DNA from: CAZVWJ01 sp964631325
Lineage (GTDB): Bacteria > T1Sed10-126
Assembly (NCBI GenBank): GCA_964631325.1
Contig: CAZVWJ010000009.1
Location: forward strand, 9,057-73,056
Length of the DNA stretch: 64,000 nt
Direction: 5' to 3'
This document shows, piece after piece, positions 53,165 through 61,819 of this stretch; the first letter of the stretch is position 1, and every line of letters starts with the position of its first letter. The notes beneath the pieces are model-generated. The model saw nothing but the letters and a program-made list of their open reading frames with translations. It made no database searches and was not told where the DNA came from. A program made the translations under genes and the position numbers.

Positions 53165-53527
53165 ATGGCAAAACAGAGTACAGAAGCACACGCAGTTGCA
53201 CACATAAGATCTACTTATAATAATTCGGTTATAACTATTACCGATACTTCCGGAAATGCAATTGCTTCTGCCAGCGGCGGAAGCGTTGGTTTTTCCGGGA
53301 CCAGGAAGGGAACCCCTTACGCGGCCCAGGTTGCGGCCGAGGAATGTGGGGAAAAAGCTCAGAATAAGGGTGTAACTTCTCTCGAAGTTCACGTCAAAGG
53401 GTCGGGCAGTGGCAGAGAAGCTGCCATTCGGGCCTTTGAAACACTTGATTTAGATATTACTGAAATTAAAGATGTAACTCCTTCTCCTCATAACGGGTGT
53501 AAGGAAAAGAAAAGACGCAGATTGTAA
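53165..53527 (+). CDS. rpsK: Ribosomal protein uS11
   Basis: A 120-residue uS11. It has AHIRSTYNNSVITITDTSGNAI, GTPYAAQVAAEECG and DVTPSPHNGCKEKKRRRL. ATG at 53165 behind GGGAGGTC; an in-frame start 15 bases earlier overlaps that site. Confidence 0.96.
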   Translation: MAKQSTEAHAVAHIRSTYNNSVITITDTSGNAIASASGGSVGFSGTRKGTPYAAQVAAEECGEKAQNKGVTSLEVHVKGSGSGREAAIRAFETLDLDITEIKDVTPSPHNGCKEKKRRRL

Positions 53528-53555
53528 TTTTATTCAGGCTGGAGTGTAGGTAACT

Positions 53556-54182
53556 ATGGCTCGATATACAGGACCTGTTTGTAGGCAATGTCGCCGTGAA
53601 AGTCAAAAACTTTATCTGAAAGGGGAGAGGTGTCACACTTCCAAATGTGCACTTGAAAATCGAAGATATCCTCCCGGGGAACGCCAGTATCAGTATGGCC
53701 GTCCCTCTGAGTATTCAACTCAATTACGTGAAAAACAAAAAGTCAAACGGGCTTACGGAGTCCTTGAAGCACAATTCCGTAACGTGTTTGAAAAAGCTGA
53801 AAATGAATCTGGAATTACCGGGCAAAATCTCTTGAGCTTACTGGAATCTCGCCTGGATAATGCTGCTTATCGACTTGGCTTGGCAGGCAGTCGCCCCCAG
53901 GCACGACAATTTATTGATCACGGTCATATTCTTGTAAATGAAGAAAAAGTCGATGTCCCCTCCTATGAGGTCGAGCAGGGGGATGTCCTTGAAATTAGAG
54001 ATAGTATGAAGGATAATCCTGAGGTTGAAAAATATACCTCTCTTGCCCGCCAGAAAGGTGTGCCCGAGTGGTTGGAGTTGAGCGATGAAGCTCGCGGGAG
54101 GGTTTTACGAGCACCTGAACGTTCCGATATTGATGACCTTGAATTTGAAGAACATCTTGTAGTTGAGCTTTATTCTAAATAA
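53556..54182 (+). CDS. rpsD: Ribosomal protein uS4, zinc-binding form
   Basis: A 208-residue uS4. An N-terminal C4 site (CRQCRRE..CHTSKC) is present, then the S4 RNA-binding domain (ESRLDNAAYRLGLAGSRPQARQFIDHGHILVN). The C-terminus is acidic (SDIDDLEFEEHLVVELY). Confidence 0.97.
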   Translation: MARYTGPVCRQCRRESQKLYLKGERCHTSKCALENRRYPPGERQYQYGRPSEYSTQLREKQKVKRAYGVLEAQFRNVFEKAENESGITGQNLLSLLESRLDNAAYRLGLAGSRPQARQFIDHGHILVNEEKVDVPSYEVEQGDVLEIRDSMKDNPEVEKYTSLARQKGVPEWLELSDEARGRVLRAPERSDIDDLEFEEHLVVELYSK

Positions 54183-54212
54183 TTCATGCGTAACTGCAGG
54201 GGGTAATTCTCT

Positions 54213-55262
54213 ATGGCTAAAACTGAAGACATTATGAAGAACCTGGTAATGCCTAAAACGATTGATGAAGTTGATTCCAGCCCGGATGGAAATTATGGCA
54301 AATTTGCCATCGAACCATTTGAACCCGGTTTTGGAACTACCGTGGGCAATAGCCTCCGGCGGATTCTTCTCTCTTCGATTATGGGCTCGGCAATAACCGG
54401 AGTCCGGATGGAAACCGCGGAGGGGGAAGTTCCCCACGAATTTACCGGTCTGGATGAGATCCGTGAAGACGGTGTCGATATTTTGCTTAATTTAAAAGAT
54501 CTCAAGCTGGATCTCGGGGAGGATGAAGGACCGGTTGAAATTTCCGTTGAAGCTGAAGGGCCGGCTACCTTAACCGGAGAAGATATTGGCAGTGAAAACG
54601 GTGTTTCTGTCCTTAATCCTGAACAGGAAATTGCAAATATTGCGGAAGACGGAGAGCTTTCTCTGGATTTGATCGTAGAAAGAGGCCGAGGGTTTGAAGA
54701 TGTTCCGGAGCAGGAAGATGAACCCCGCTCGGAAGGTCTGATTCCGATTGATGCCCTTTATTCACCAATAGAAAAAGTTAATTATCTGGTCGAGGATACC
54801 CGGGTGGGCCAGATGACGGATTATGATCGGCTTCTCCTGGAGGTCTGGACTGATAGCAGCATTACTCCTCGTGATGCAATTGGTCATGCCGGCAAAATTT
54901 TGAAAGAACACTTCCAGTATTTTATTAACTTTGAAGAAACTGAAATGGAAGAGAAAGAAGAGGGCCTCTCGCCGGAGGAAGAAAAACTGAAAGCTGTTCT
55001 CAGCACTCCTGTCGATGAGCTGGAGCTTTCTGTTCGGTCCAGTAACTGTCTGAAAAATGCTGATATTAATATTCTTGGTGATCTTGTTCGCAGAACCGAG
55101 GACGAAATGCTGCAGACTCGTAATTTTGGAAAAAAATCGCTTGAAGAAATTCGGGAGAAACTCGCGGAGTTTGGATTGAAACTCGGTATGAAAGACGTAG
55201 ATTACCTTGTTGAAACGATTGATCGTGAAGCAATACTGGAAGAGGACGACGAAGAAGAATGA
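54213..55262 (+). CDS. rpoA: RNA polymerase alpha subunit
   Basis: A 349-residue alpha subunit. The N-terminal domain has GFGTTVGNSLRRILLSS and the dimer motifs. The C-terminal domain (about 265-330) has ELSVRSSNCLKNADINILGDL and TRNFGKKSLEEI, the UP-element-binding HhH fold. The linker is acidic (EETEMEEKEEGLSPEEE). The stop overlaps the rplQ ATG. Confidence 0.97.
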   Translation: MAKTEDIMKNLVMPKTIDEVDSSPDGNYGKFAIEPFEPGFGTTVGNSLRRILLSSIMGSAITGVRMETAEGEVPHEFTGLDEIREDGVDILLNLKDLKLDLGEDEGPVEISVEAEGPATLTGEDIGSENGVSVLNPEQEIANIAEDGELSLDLIVERGRGFEDVPEQEDEPRSEGLIPIDALYSPIEKVNYLVEDTRVGQMTDYDRLLLEVWTDSSITPRDAIGHAGKILKEHFQYFINFEETEMEEKEEGLSPEEEKLKAVLSTPVDELELSVRSSNCLKNADINILGDLVRRTEDEMLQTRNFGKKSLEEIREKLAEFGLKLGMKDVDYLVETIDREAILEEDDEEE

Positions 55263-55612
55263 GACATCAGAAAAAAGGAAGAAAGTTAAATAGAGACTCG
55301 TCCCACAGACGGGCTACCCTTCGCCAGTTGGCCTGTAATTTGATCGCTGAAGAACAGGTAAAGACTACTGTGAGCAAGGCCAAGGAATTACAGCCTTTTG
55401 TTGAAAAAATTATCACCCGCGGTGAGGAGGATACTGTTCATAATCGTCGCCAGGTGAATAAAAAAATGGTTGACAAGGAAGCTGTTAAGAAGGTTTTTGA
55501 AGAGCTTGGCCCCCGTTTTGCTGATCGCCCGGGTGGTTATACCCGGATTATTAAATTAGATCGACGAAAAGGTGACGGCGCCCCTCGAGCCTTGATTGAA
55601 TTTGTGGAATAG
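55259..55612 (+). CDS. rplQ: Ribosomal protein bL17
   Basis: A 117-residue bL17. It has MRHQKKGRKLNRDSSHRRATLRQLACNLI and YTRIIKLDRRKGDGAPRALIEFV. It ends the alpha operon; 303 bases follow before truA, mainly a mobile element. The 5' part of that gap (55613-55719) shows no feature. Confidence 0.97.
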   Translation: MRHQKKGRKLNRDSSHRRATLRQLACNLIAEEQVKTTVSKAKELQPFVEKIITRGEEDTVHNRRQVNKKMVDKEAVKKVFEELGPRFADRPGGYTRIIKLDRRKGDGAPRALIEFVE

Positions 55613-55727
55613 TAGTTCCTCCCGCAAGACAGGTTTGATCTTTGCTTGAAAAGTTCTTGCAACTTTTTGTTGCATAGTTTCCGTAAGTTGAAAAATACGA
55701 ACCCTTATTGCTATCTAAACTGAAATG

Positions 55728-55910
55728 GTAACTACTCACCTAATCTTTTCCCCCTTGATGGGGGAAAATACAAATGGGGGTGAAAAGGGTTTTAAAGGGC
55801 TTTTTGACGTAACAATTTCGCCTGAGAAACTGATAGTCCCCCTCTCTCTGGCTCCTTGGGACGTTTTACGTTCTCTCCCACCAGGGGAGAGAGGATAGGT
55901 GAGTAGTTAC
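55728..55910 (+). mobile_element. Short non-coding mobile element next to truA, copy A4
   Basis: The best-preserved family member, 183 bp. Left end GTAACTACTCACCTAATC, right end GATAGGTGAGTAGTTAC, giving 15 identical terminal bases. It is flanked by a perfect 8-bp direct repeat CTGAAATG (55720-55727 and 55911-55918). The right copy contains the ATG of truA. Arms are CCCCCTTGATGGGGGAAAA and CTCTCCCACCAGGGGAGAG. Confidence 0.92.
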
Positions 55911-55915
55911 CTGAA

Positions 55916-56731
55916 ATGTATAGATATCGGCTTGATTGCGCTTACGATGGAAGCAAGTATTATGGCTGGCAAAAACAGCCGGATGTTCCCACAGCTCAGG
56001 CCAAGCTGGAGACAGAATTAACTGATTTTTTTGGCCGCTCTTTGAAAATTTATGGTTCCGGTCGAACCGACCGGGGAGTGCACGCTTGCCGTCAGACGGC
56101 TCATTTCGATTTAAAAGATCGTGTTAGACCACCGGCTTCCTTTTCCCCGGCCAGATGGCTTGGAATACTAAATGCTAAATTAACAAGTGATTTGCTTATC
56201 CGGGATATTTATCCGGTTCATTCGGATTTTCATTCCAGGTATTCTGCTGGTTATCGCTTGTATGGATATCGTTTTTCTCAGCTTGCTAGCAGTTCTGCCG
56301 GTAATATGTTCCCCGGGAATTCATCAAATATATATCAGTGGTCCGTTGGAAAGTTTGACCAATACCGGGCGGAAAAACTTATTTCTCTGCTGAATGGTGA
56401 AATTCCGGCCTCGGTTTTTTCCGGCAAGGGGGGTTCTAATTACGAAGCTGATTATTGGCCGGTGAACCTCCGGCTGGTATCAAATTCCTCGGATTACTGG
56501 CTGCTGGTCTGTGCCCGCAGTTTTTTATATCGAATGGTTCGTTGCATTGCTCGGCCGGTAAAAGAGGTGGCAACCGGAAGTTGGACTCAAAAACGTGTAA
56601 AAGATTTAATAAATAATCCCGATCGAACCGTAAAACCGGCTCCGCCCGGTGGTTGTTATCTTCTCCGGGTCTTTTATCACACTCGGGATGTTGATTTGAT
56701 ATTTCGTCAGGGATTAACTGAAATTAGCTAA
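55916..56731 (+). CDS. truA: tRNA pseudouridine(38-40) synthase
   Basis: A 271-residue TruA that modifies the anticodon arm. The catalytic Asp is in GSGRTDRGVHA. It has CAYDGSKYYGWQKQ at the start and FLYRMVRCI later. ATG at 55916 is part of a target duplication from the mobile element immediately upstream, and the nearest ribosome-site-like sequence (AGGTGAG) lies inside that element, so translation may be low or altered. The ecfA1-ecfA2-ecfT genes that usually precede truA in Firmicutes are absent. Confidence 0.94.
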   Translation: MYRYRLDCAYDGSKYYGWQKQPDVPTAQAKLETELTDFFGRSLKIYGSGRTDRGVHACRQTAHFDLKDRVRPPASFSPARWLGILNAKLTSDLLIRDIYPVHSDFHSRYSAGYRLYGYRFSQLASSSAGNMFPGNSSNIYQWSVGKFDQYRAEKLISLLNGEIPASVFSGKGGSNYEADYWPVNLRLVSNSSDYWLLVCARSFLYRMVRCIARPVKEVATGSWTQKRVKDLINNPDRTVKPAPPGGCYLLRVFYHTRDVDLIFRQGLTEIS

Positions 56732-56767
56732 ATTACTGTAACTGAGTAAGATATGGAGGCAGAAACT

Positions 56768-57220
56768 ATGAGTCAAAAAACTTATATGCCCGCGGTTGGC
56801 CCCGGGGAAAAAAGATGGGTTATTTTTGATGGCAAAGATAAGAGACTTGGCCGGCTTGCTACCAGGGTGGCCCGCGTTTTGCGGGGGAAACATCGCTCCG
56901 ATTTCACACCCCATCTGGATTGTGGGGATGGCGTTATTGTGATCAATGCCCGGGAAATTGCTTTGTCCGGTAATAAAGGAGATGAGGATGTTCCGGTTTC
57001 GCACTCCGGTTTTATTGGTGGGTTGAAAGAGAAGAATTTAGCTGAATATTTGGAAAACAATCCTGAAAAAGTCCTCACCGCAGCAGTAAAAGGGATGTTA
57101 CCTAAAAACCGTCTACGCGATAAAATGTTAAAACATCTTCGGGTCTATGGGGACGATGAACATCCTCATCAAGCTCAACAACCAGTAGAATATGACTGGG
57201 AAAACGATACGGTAAAATAA
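56768..57220 (+). CDS. rplM: Ribosomal protein uL13
   Basis: A 150-residue uL13. It has WVIFDGKDKRLGRLATRVARVLRGKH, HSGFIGGLKEKN and GMLPKNRLRDKMLKHLRVY. ATG at 56768 is eight bases after GGAGG; an earlier in-frame ATG overlaps that site. Confidence 0.96.
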   Translation: MSQKTYMPAVGPGEKRWVIFDGKDKRLGRLATRVARVLRGKHRSDFTPHLDCGDGVIVINAREIALSGNKGDEDVPVSHSGFIGGLKEKNLAEYLENNPEKVLTAAVKGMLPKNRLRDKMLKHLRVYGDDEHPHQAQQPVEYDWENDTVK

Positions 57221-57248
57221 GTTTGTATATTCACCAGGGAGGCTAATT

Positions 57249-57770
57249 ATGGCTGAAGAAGAGATGTCCGATGAAGAAACTGAACAAACAGAAGAAGAAT
57301 CGGAAAATGAAGAAGTCAGTAGTGAACTTGAACAAGAGGTGGAAGTGGAGGAAGAAGCACCCGAACCCGAAATAGAAACTGAGGGTAAATTTTATGGCAC
57401 CGGGCGCCGGAAACAATCAGTTGCCCGGGTCTGGGTCACTGCTGGAACCGGCAAATTTTCTGTTGATGGGAATGATTTGGACTTCTACTTCGATCATCGG
57501 ACTCGCTGGACAAAAGAAGCCAAAAAACCTTTGGCCTGCCTTGATTTTGAAGACAAGATTGATGTGGAAGCTAATCTTGAAGGCGGCGGAAAAACTGGCC
57601 AGGCTGAAGCCCTCAAAATGGGTCTGGCCCGGGCTCTCGTTGATATGGACCCGAACGCCCGTCCACCGCTTCATTCCGACGGCCTTCTGACCCGGGATGA
57701 TCGCCAGGCCGAACGGAAAAAAATTAATCAGCCCGGTGCACGTAAAAAATCCCAAGTTTCAAAACGTTGA
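57249..57770 (+). CDS. rpsI: Ribosomal protein uS9 with acidic N-terminal extension
   Basis: A 173-residue uS9. The family core starts near residue 47 (GKFYGTGRRKQSVARVWV) and ends with the SKR tail that reaches the P site. The preceding 46 residues are almost all Glu, Asp, Ser and Thr. That leader shares the same good ribosome site (GGGAGG) and has no internal start before the core, so it is likely made. Confidence 0.95.
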   Translation: MAEEEMSDEETEQTEEESENEEVSSELEQEVEVEEEAPEPEIETEGKFYGTGRRKQSVARVWVTAGTGKFSVDGNDLDFYFDHRTRWTKEAKKPLACLDFEDKIDVEANLEGGGKTGQAEALKMGLARALVDMDPNARPPLHSDGLLTRDDRQAERKKINQPGARKKSQVSKR

Positions 57771-57773
57771 TTA

Positions 57774-58793
57774 ATGAGTGGTACATTGTATTCAGCCGGT
57801 GTTGTTGGAGCAACCGGTTTTGCCGGTGCTGAACTTGTTTCCCTCCTCGATAATCACCCTCGTATAGAGCTGGCTTACCTTACTTCACGCTCTTTTACGG
57901 GACAGAATTTTAGCTCTGTCTATCCACGTTTTGCTGAAAACATTGATTTCACCTGTCAGAAATTTAATCCGGATAAGCTTACTCAACTGGACATCGTTTT
58001 TCTCGCTGTTCCCCATGGAGTCTCCCAGGATATAGTTCCTCAAATTGACCTGGAGAATACGCTGGTGGTTGATCTCGCAGCGGATTATCGATTTTCCAAC
58101 GTAGAGAACTTTGAACAAACCTATGACACTTCCCACGCTGATCCGGAAAATGTGAAAACTTCAGTTTACGGTTTGAGTGAATATAACTATGAACAAATTC
58201 AGTCCGCCTCTCTGGTTGCCAATCCCGGTTGCTATGCCACGGCTGCACTGGTTCCCCTGGTTAGACTGGCTGAACAGGGGCTCGTAAATGAGCCGGTGTT
58301 TATTGACGCAAAATCAGGTATTTCAGGAGCGGGTCGAGAGCCTAAATCAGCTAACAGTTTCGTTAATTGTAATGAGGAAATCAAACCCTATAAAGTGGGA
58401 ACCCATCGCCACCAACCGGAAATAACTGCCCATCTACCATGTGAATCATTCTCGCCTCTTTTTGTTCCTCACGTTATTTCCGCTGATCGAGGTATTGAAG
58501 CCGCTATTTATTTTCAACGTGATTCGGCTTCTTCTCTCGCAAAAATTAAAACTGAACTTCAGCAGCTTGCTTCTGAGCATGAGCTTTTTCGCTACCGTGA
58601 AAAACCGGCGGGGATTAAAGCAGTCGCCCGGACACCGTACTGTGATTTTACCTGTACCGGTAACGAGGAAAAAATTATCGTCTTCAGTTGTATTGACAAC
58701 TTGCTCAAGGGGGCTTCCTCACAGGCCCTGCAGAACGCTAATTTAATGCTGGACCTTGAGATGACTTTGGGCTTGTTAGGAAAGGAAAGTTGA
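57774..58793 (+). CDS. argC: N-acetyl-gamma-glutamyl-phosphate reductase
   Basis: A 339-residue arginine biosynthesis enzyme. It has GATGFAGAELVSLL for NADP binding, the catalytic Cys153 in NPGCYATAALVPL, and HRHQPEI. It lies three bases after rpsI with no separate promoter seen, so it may be co-transcribed with rplM-rpsI. Confidence 0.96.
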   Translation: MSGTLYSAGVVGATGFAGAELVSLLDNHPRIELAYLTSRSFTGQNFSSVYPRFAENIDFTCQKFNPDKLTQLDIVFLAVPHGVSQDIVPQIDLENTLVVDLAADYRFSNVENFEQTYDTSHADPENVKTSVYGLSEYNYEQIQSASLVANPGCYATAALVPLVRLAEQGLVNEPVFIDAKSGISGAGREPKSANSFVNCNEEIKPYKVGTHRHQPEITAHLPCESFSPLFVPHVISADRGIEAAIYFQRDSASSLAKIKTELQQLASEHELFRYREKPAGIKAVARTPYCDFTCTGNEEKIIVFSCIDNLLKGASSQALQNANLMLDLEMTLGLLGKES

Positions 58794-58800
58794 TACTTTT

Positions 58801-59976
58801 ATGGACAATATACCTGATAATTTTCTCTGGAGCGGCGTACATTCCGGTTTAAAAGGTGGCAAAACCCCGGACCTGGGCCTGGTTTATAGCTCCTATCCTT
58901 CTACTGTGGCCGGTGTTTTTACCCGGAATAATTTACCGGCTGCACCGGTAATAGAAGCACGACGTCGGCTTGCTGAAAAAAAGCAGTTTCACGGCCTGAT
59001 TGTTAATAGTGGTGTTGCTAATGCCGCCAACGGTGAGGCTGGTCTTGCCGATAACCTTGAGCTGATGAAATCAGCGGCTAATTATTTGAACATAGATTCC
59101 GCTCAGATGTTGTCGGCTTCTACCGGTTATATTGGCCGTTCCCTTCCCCTTGGTAAATTAAAAGATCACCTCCCAAAAGCAGTAGACGACCTGCAGCAAT
59201 CCCCCGATGAATTTTCCCGGGCTATTTTAACCACCGATACCTGCGCAAAAGTTTGCCGAAAAAATATTAAAGATATTGATGCCACAATGTTGGGGATTGC
59301 CAAGGGGTCGGGGATGATAAATCCCCATATGGCTACAATGTTGGCTTTCATCTTTCTCGACTATCCCGTTGAATCTTCTTGGTGGCAGGATAAGCTTTCT
59401 ACCGTCTGTGGTGACTCATTCAACGAAATTACCATTGATGGTGAGACATCAACTAATGATACTGTTCTTGCCTGGGCCGCTGAGCTTCCGGAGCGTCAAT
59501 CAATTGATTCCTCCCACCCGGCCGCGAGTTCTGTCAATAACGCTTTAACTGAAATCTGCGAGAACCTGGCTTACGAAATTGTCTGTGACGGTGAAGGAGC
59601 TACCTGTACAGTGGAAGTTCGGGTTCAGCAGGCAAAATCTGAAGAAGCAGCTCGCCGGATTGCCGAGGAAATTGCCGGCTCTCCCCTGGTTCGCACCGCA
59701 TTTTATGGCCGCGATCCTAACTGGGGTCGAATTTATTCTGCTATCGGTGCGGCCGGAGTTCCTTTGAAACCTGAAAAATTGGAAATCAGGATGAATGATA
59801 CCGTGGTTTATCGTGCGCAACAACCGGTGCGCGGACAGTCTGATTTACGAGAAAAACTGGAAACTGAAGATCATCATACGGTGACAGTCAAGCTTGGCCA
59901 GGGAAGAGAATCTGTTCGGCGAATTACTTGCGATCTTTCCGAAGATTATGTGAGGATAAATTCTAATTACGGATGA
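58801..59976 (+). CDS. argJ: Arginine biosynthesis bifunctional protein ArgJ
   Basis: A 391-residue ornithine acetyltransferase. It cleaves itself between Ala178 and Thr179 (MATMLAF); the new N-terminal Thr is the nucleophile. KGSGMINPHMATML and GRDPNWGRI are family motifs. Follows argC by seven bases. argB and argD are not in the window. Whether it also makes acetylglutamate from acetyl-CoA cannot be read from sequence alone. Confidence 0.95.
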   Translation: MDNIPDNFLWSGVHSGLKGGKTPDLGLVYSSYPSTVAGVFTRNNLPAAPVIEARRRLAEKKQFHGLIVNSGVANAANGEAGLADNLELMKSAANYLNIDSAQMLSASTGYIGRSLPLGKLKDHLPKAVDDLQQSPDEFSRAILTTDTCAKVCRKNIKDIDATMLGIAKGSGMINPHMATMLAFIFLDYPVESSWWQDKLSTVCGDSFNEITIDGETSTNDTVLAWAAELPERQSIDSSHPAASSVNNALTEICENLAYEIVCDGEGATCTVEVRVQQAKSEEAARRIAEEIAGSPLVRTAFYGRDPNWGRIYSAIGAAGVPLKPEKLEIRMNDTVVYRAQQPVRGQSDLREKLETEDHHTVTVKLGQGRESVRRITCDLSEDYVRINSNYG

Positions 59977-59986
59977 GTAAAAGCCA

Positions 59987-60349
59987 TTGATTGCTCGGAT
60001 CTCACGTGTTGTTTTTTATCTTTTTTTAGTTTTGATCGCCACCTGGGTGTTTACCACGCGCCTTCCTAAACCCGGTAACCGTCCTCAGTCCGAACTTGCT
60101 TCGTTTGCCATGGAAAATACTTTTACTACGGTTTGGAACTGGTTGCGAAAAGCAAGAGAAGCGGAATATCGGGGAGATTATTATCGTAACATATCTTCGG
60201 CCCGGGCTCGTTCCGCTTATAAAATGGCCCAAAACAACTGTAAGCAGGCCAGAGATTTGAATCAAGAAAAAGGTTTTCTCAATACTATAATTAAAGAACG
60301 GTGTTGGCAAATTAACCGCAAATTAGACCAGATCAGTCCTTCAAAATAA
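59987..60349 (+). CDS. Small membrane-anchored protein of unknown function
   Basis: A 120-residue reading frame with a TTG start ten bases after argJ. One N-terminal hydrophobic segment (about 7-24, VVFYLFLVLIATWVF), then a basic helical region with two cysteines (NNCKQARD and KERCWQIN). No family recognised. It is plausibly the last gene of the argCJ transcript. No strong ribosome site. Confidence 0.55.
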   Translation: MIARISRVVFYLFLVLIATWVFTTRLPKPGNRPQSELASFAMENTFTTVWNWLRKAREAEYRGDYYRNISSARARSAYKMAQNNCKQARDLNQEKGFLNTIIKERCWQINRKLDQISPSK

Positions 60350-60385
60350 CTTGGGTTCAACTATCAAGTGCAACAACTTTCATTC

Positions 60386-60541
60386 CATCATCCCGCCCCC
60401 TTGATGGGGGAAGGCCTGTGACGCGTACGCGTTACACAGATGGGGGTGAAAAATGGTTTTTTAGTGCCTATTTGCCCCGCCCCCCCTCACTTAATGACGT
60501 GTACGCTTTACAAGTTCTCTCCTACCGGAGGAGGGGAGATT
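60386..60541 (+). repeat. Degenerate copy of the short mobile element
   Basis: It contains the CCCCCTTGATGGGGGAA arm, a GATGGGGGTGAAAA module and a CTCTCCTACCGGAGGAGGGGAG arm as in families A and B. The ends are too diverged to define and no target duplication was found. An ACGCGTACGCGT palindrome (60421-60432) lies inside. The gap 60350-60715 shows no gene. Confidence 0.55.
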
Positions 60542-60647
60542 CGTTTTGAGGTTTTGAATGTTTTTGAATTCTTAAGTGATTCGCTGACGCCCGGGTTCAC
60601 TTTTCTGCCGGGGACGATGATTCTGTTTTAAGTAGGTTGCCAAGCAG

Positions 60648-60674
60648 TTAAGATTAGTTTAAAATTAATCTTAA
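60648..60674. promoter_or_regulatory. Candidate operator for the Fur-family gene
   Basis: A perfect 9-bp inverted repeat, TTAAGATTA (60648-60656) and TAATCTTAA (60666-60674), lies 42 bases before the regulator. AT-rich dyads of this sort are typical for Fur, PerR and Zur boxes; autoregulation is likely. Confidence 0.5.
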
Positions 60675-60715
60675 TTTAAATATGACAAAAGATTAATAAT
60701 TTTGGGGTGGTTAAG

Positions 60716-61138
60716 TTGACTCTTAAGGAACAGACACTTGAAAAATTGTCCAATAATGGTCGGCAAGTTACAAAGGAACGTATTTATTTTATTGAATTGT
60801 GTGAACAGGCGGGGGGGCATTTTAACGCTAACGACCTTCGAAAACTTGATAATCAGAAAAAAGATGCCCTCTCTCGTGCAACAATTTATAATTCTTTGAA
60901 CGTTTTCCTTGAAATTGGTTTTCTTCGCCGGTTGCCTGAAATGACTACTGCCGATTATTACGAAATTCGCCGGTCATTTCACCCGCACGCATATTGTCGT
61001 AAATGCGGTGAAATTATTGATATCCCTTTTGATTTGCAGGAAGAAGTAGAATCCTGGGATTTACCATTTGAGGTAGAAGGGGTAACAATGAATATTACCG
61101 GTCTCTGCCAGCGCTGTTATTCCCGGGAAAATACTTAA
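60716..61138 (+). CDS. Fur-family metalloregulator
   Basis: A 140-residue winged-helix repressor. The DNA-binding half has GRQVTKERIYFIELC and SRATIYNSLNVFLEIGFLRRL. The C-terminal half has SFHPHAYCRKCG and CQRCYS, two CxxC pairs for structural zinc. The TTG at 60716 is preferred since GGGGTGG lies six bases upstream. Which metal or peroxide it senses (Fur, PerR or Zur) is not clear. Confidence 0.88.
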   Translation: MTLKEQTLEKLSNNGRQVTKERIYFIELCEQAGGHFNANDLRKLDNQKKDALSRATIYNSLNVFLEIGFLRRLPEMTTADYYEIRRSFHPHAYCRKCGEIIDIPFDLQEEVESWDLPFEVEGVTMNITGLCQRCYSRENT

Positions 61139-61149
61139 CTCCCCCTTTT

Positions 61150-61179
61150 AGTTAATCTTCTTAACTCTCCAGTTTTTTT
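61150..61179 (+). terminator. Weak terminator after the Fur-family gene
   Basis: AGTTAA (61150-61155) pairs with TTAACT (61161-61166) and is followed shortly by a run of seven T. The stem is short and AT-rich. Confidence 0.3.
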
Positions 61180-61280
61180 CTGTCTTGTTCCCGGATAATA
61201 TGTGTTGATTTACTCTTCTTGTCTGATTTATGGCGTCGTTCAATTTTTTCAGATTTAAGGTAACAGTTAAAATATCGTGA

Positions 61281-61440
61281 AGAGCCTATTCAAAAAATCC
61301 CCTCTCCCCTGGTGGGAGAGGGTTAGGGTGAGGGGGATAAAACTTGAAAGGTGCTTTAGGGCCTTCATAACCCATTTCACCCCTACCTTAATCCTTCCCC
61401 ATCGAGGGGGAGGAGATTTTATTCTTTTTCAGGGGCCTCT
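61281..61440 (-). mobile_element. Short non-coding element, subfamily B, copy B2
   Basis: A 160-bp element. The left end AGAGCCTATTCAAAAAATCC is loosely inverted at the right end (ending CAGGGGCCTCT). It contains CCCTCTCCCCTGGTGGGAGAGG and CCCCATCGAGGGGGAGG arms, in opposite order to B1. No target duplication is visible. Confidence 0.55.
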
Positions 61441-61553
61441 ATCTAACCGGGGATAAGCGATTTTAATGATTAGATGTCGTTTTAATCTGTAACCTTGATT
61501 TGAACGCCGCCGAATTTATCCTTTTGTGTACAGAATTTTCTAATGACACCAAA

Positions 61554-61678
61554 ACGTCATTCCGGGGGAAGACGCAAAGCGCCGAAAACCCGGGGCTTGC
61601 TTCATCTCAGGAGCCAGTCAAGTCCGGTCTACGATCCGGCGTACGTCAGGGCAATGACAGTTCGTTGGAAAGTTCTGT
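61554..61678. repeat. Dispersed GTCATT/AATGAC repeat
   Basis: ACGTCATTCC at the left and GGCAATGAC at the right form rough inverted ends. GGCAATGACA...AAGTTCTG (61650-61677) repeats a segment at 23735-23762. No gene is seen in 61139-61819. Confidence 0.5.
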
Positions 61679-61727
61679 TTCATGTAAGCTCTCCGGATTA
61701 GATATCAGTTAATTACTATAAAAAAAC

Positions 61728-61756
61728 TGGATTTTTGTATTCTTTAGTAGTATACT
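61728..61756 (+). promoter_or_regulatory. Candidate promoter for the lipoprotein gene
   Basis: TATACT (61751-61756) is a good -10 box, 64 bases before the start codon. The -35 region (TGGATT, 61728-61733, 17-base spacer) is poor. Confidence 0.4.
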
Positions 61757-61819
61757 GTGTATGTTTGAGAGTTAAGATTATTTGTGGTTAGTGGGCAAAA
61801 TTTTTGGGAGGCGATGACT

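Noticed and set aside
60440..60631. 63-residue reading frame after the argJ region
   Set aside because: It crosses the degenerate mobile element and shows no protein-like features.
61500..61712. 70-residue reading frame before the lipoprotein
   Set aside because: It overlaps a dispersed repeat and has no recognisable start signal or family match.
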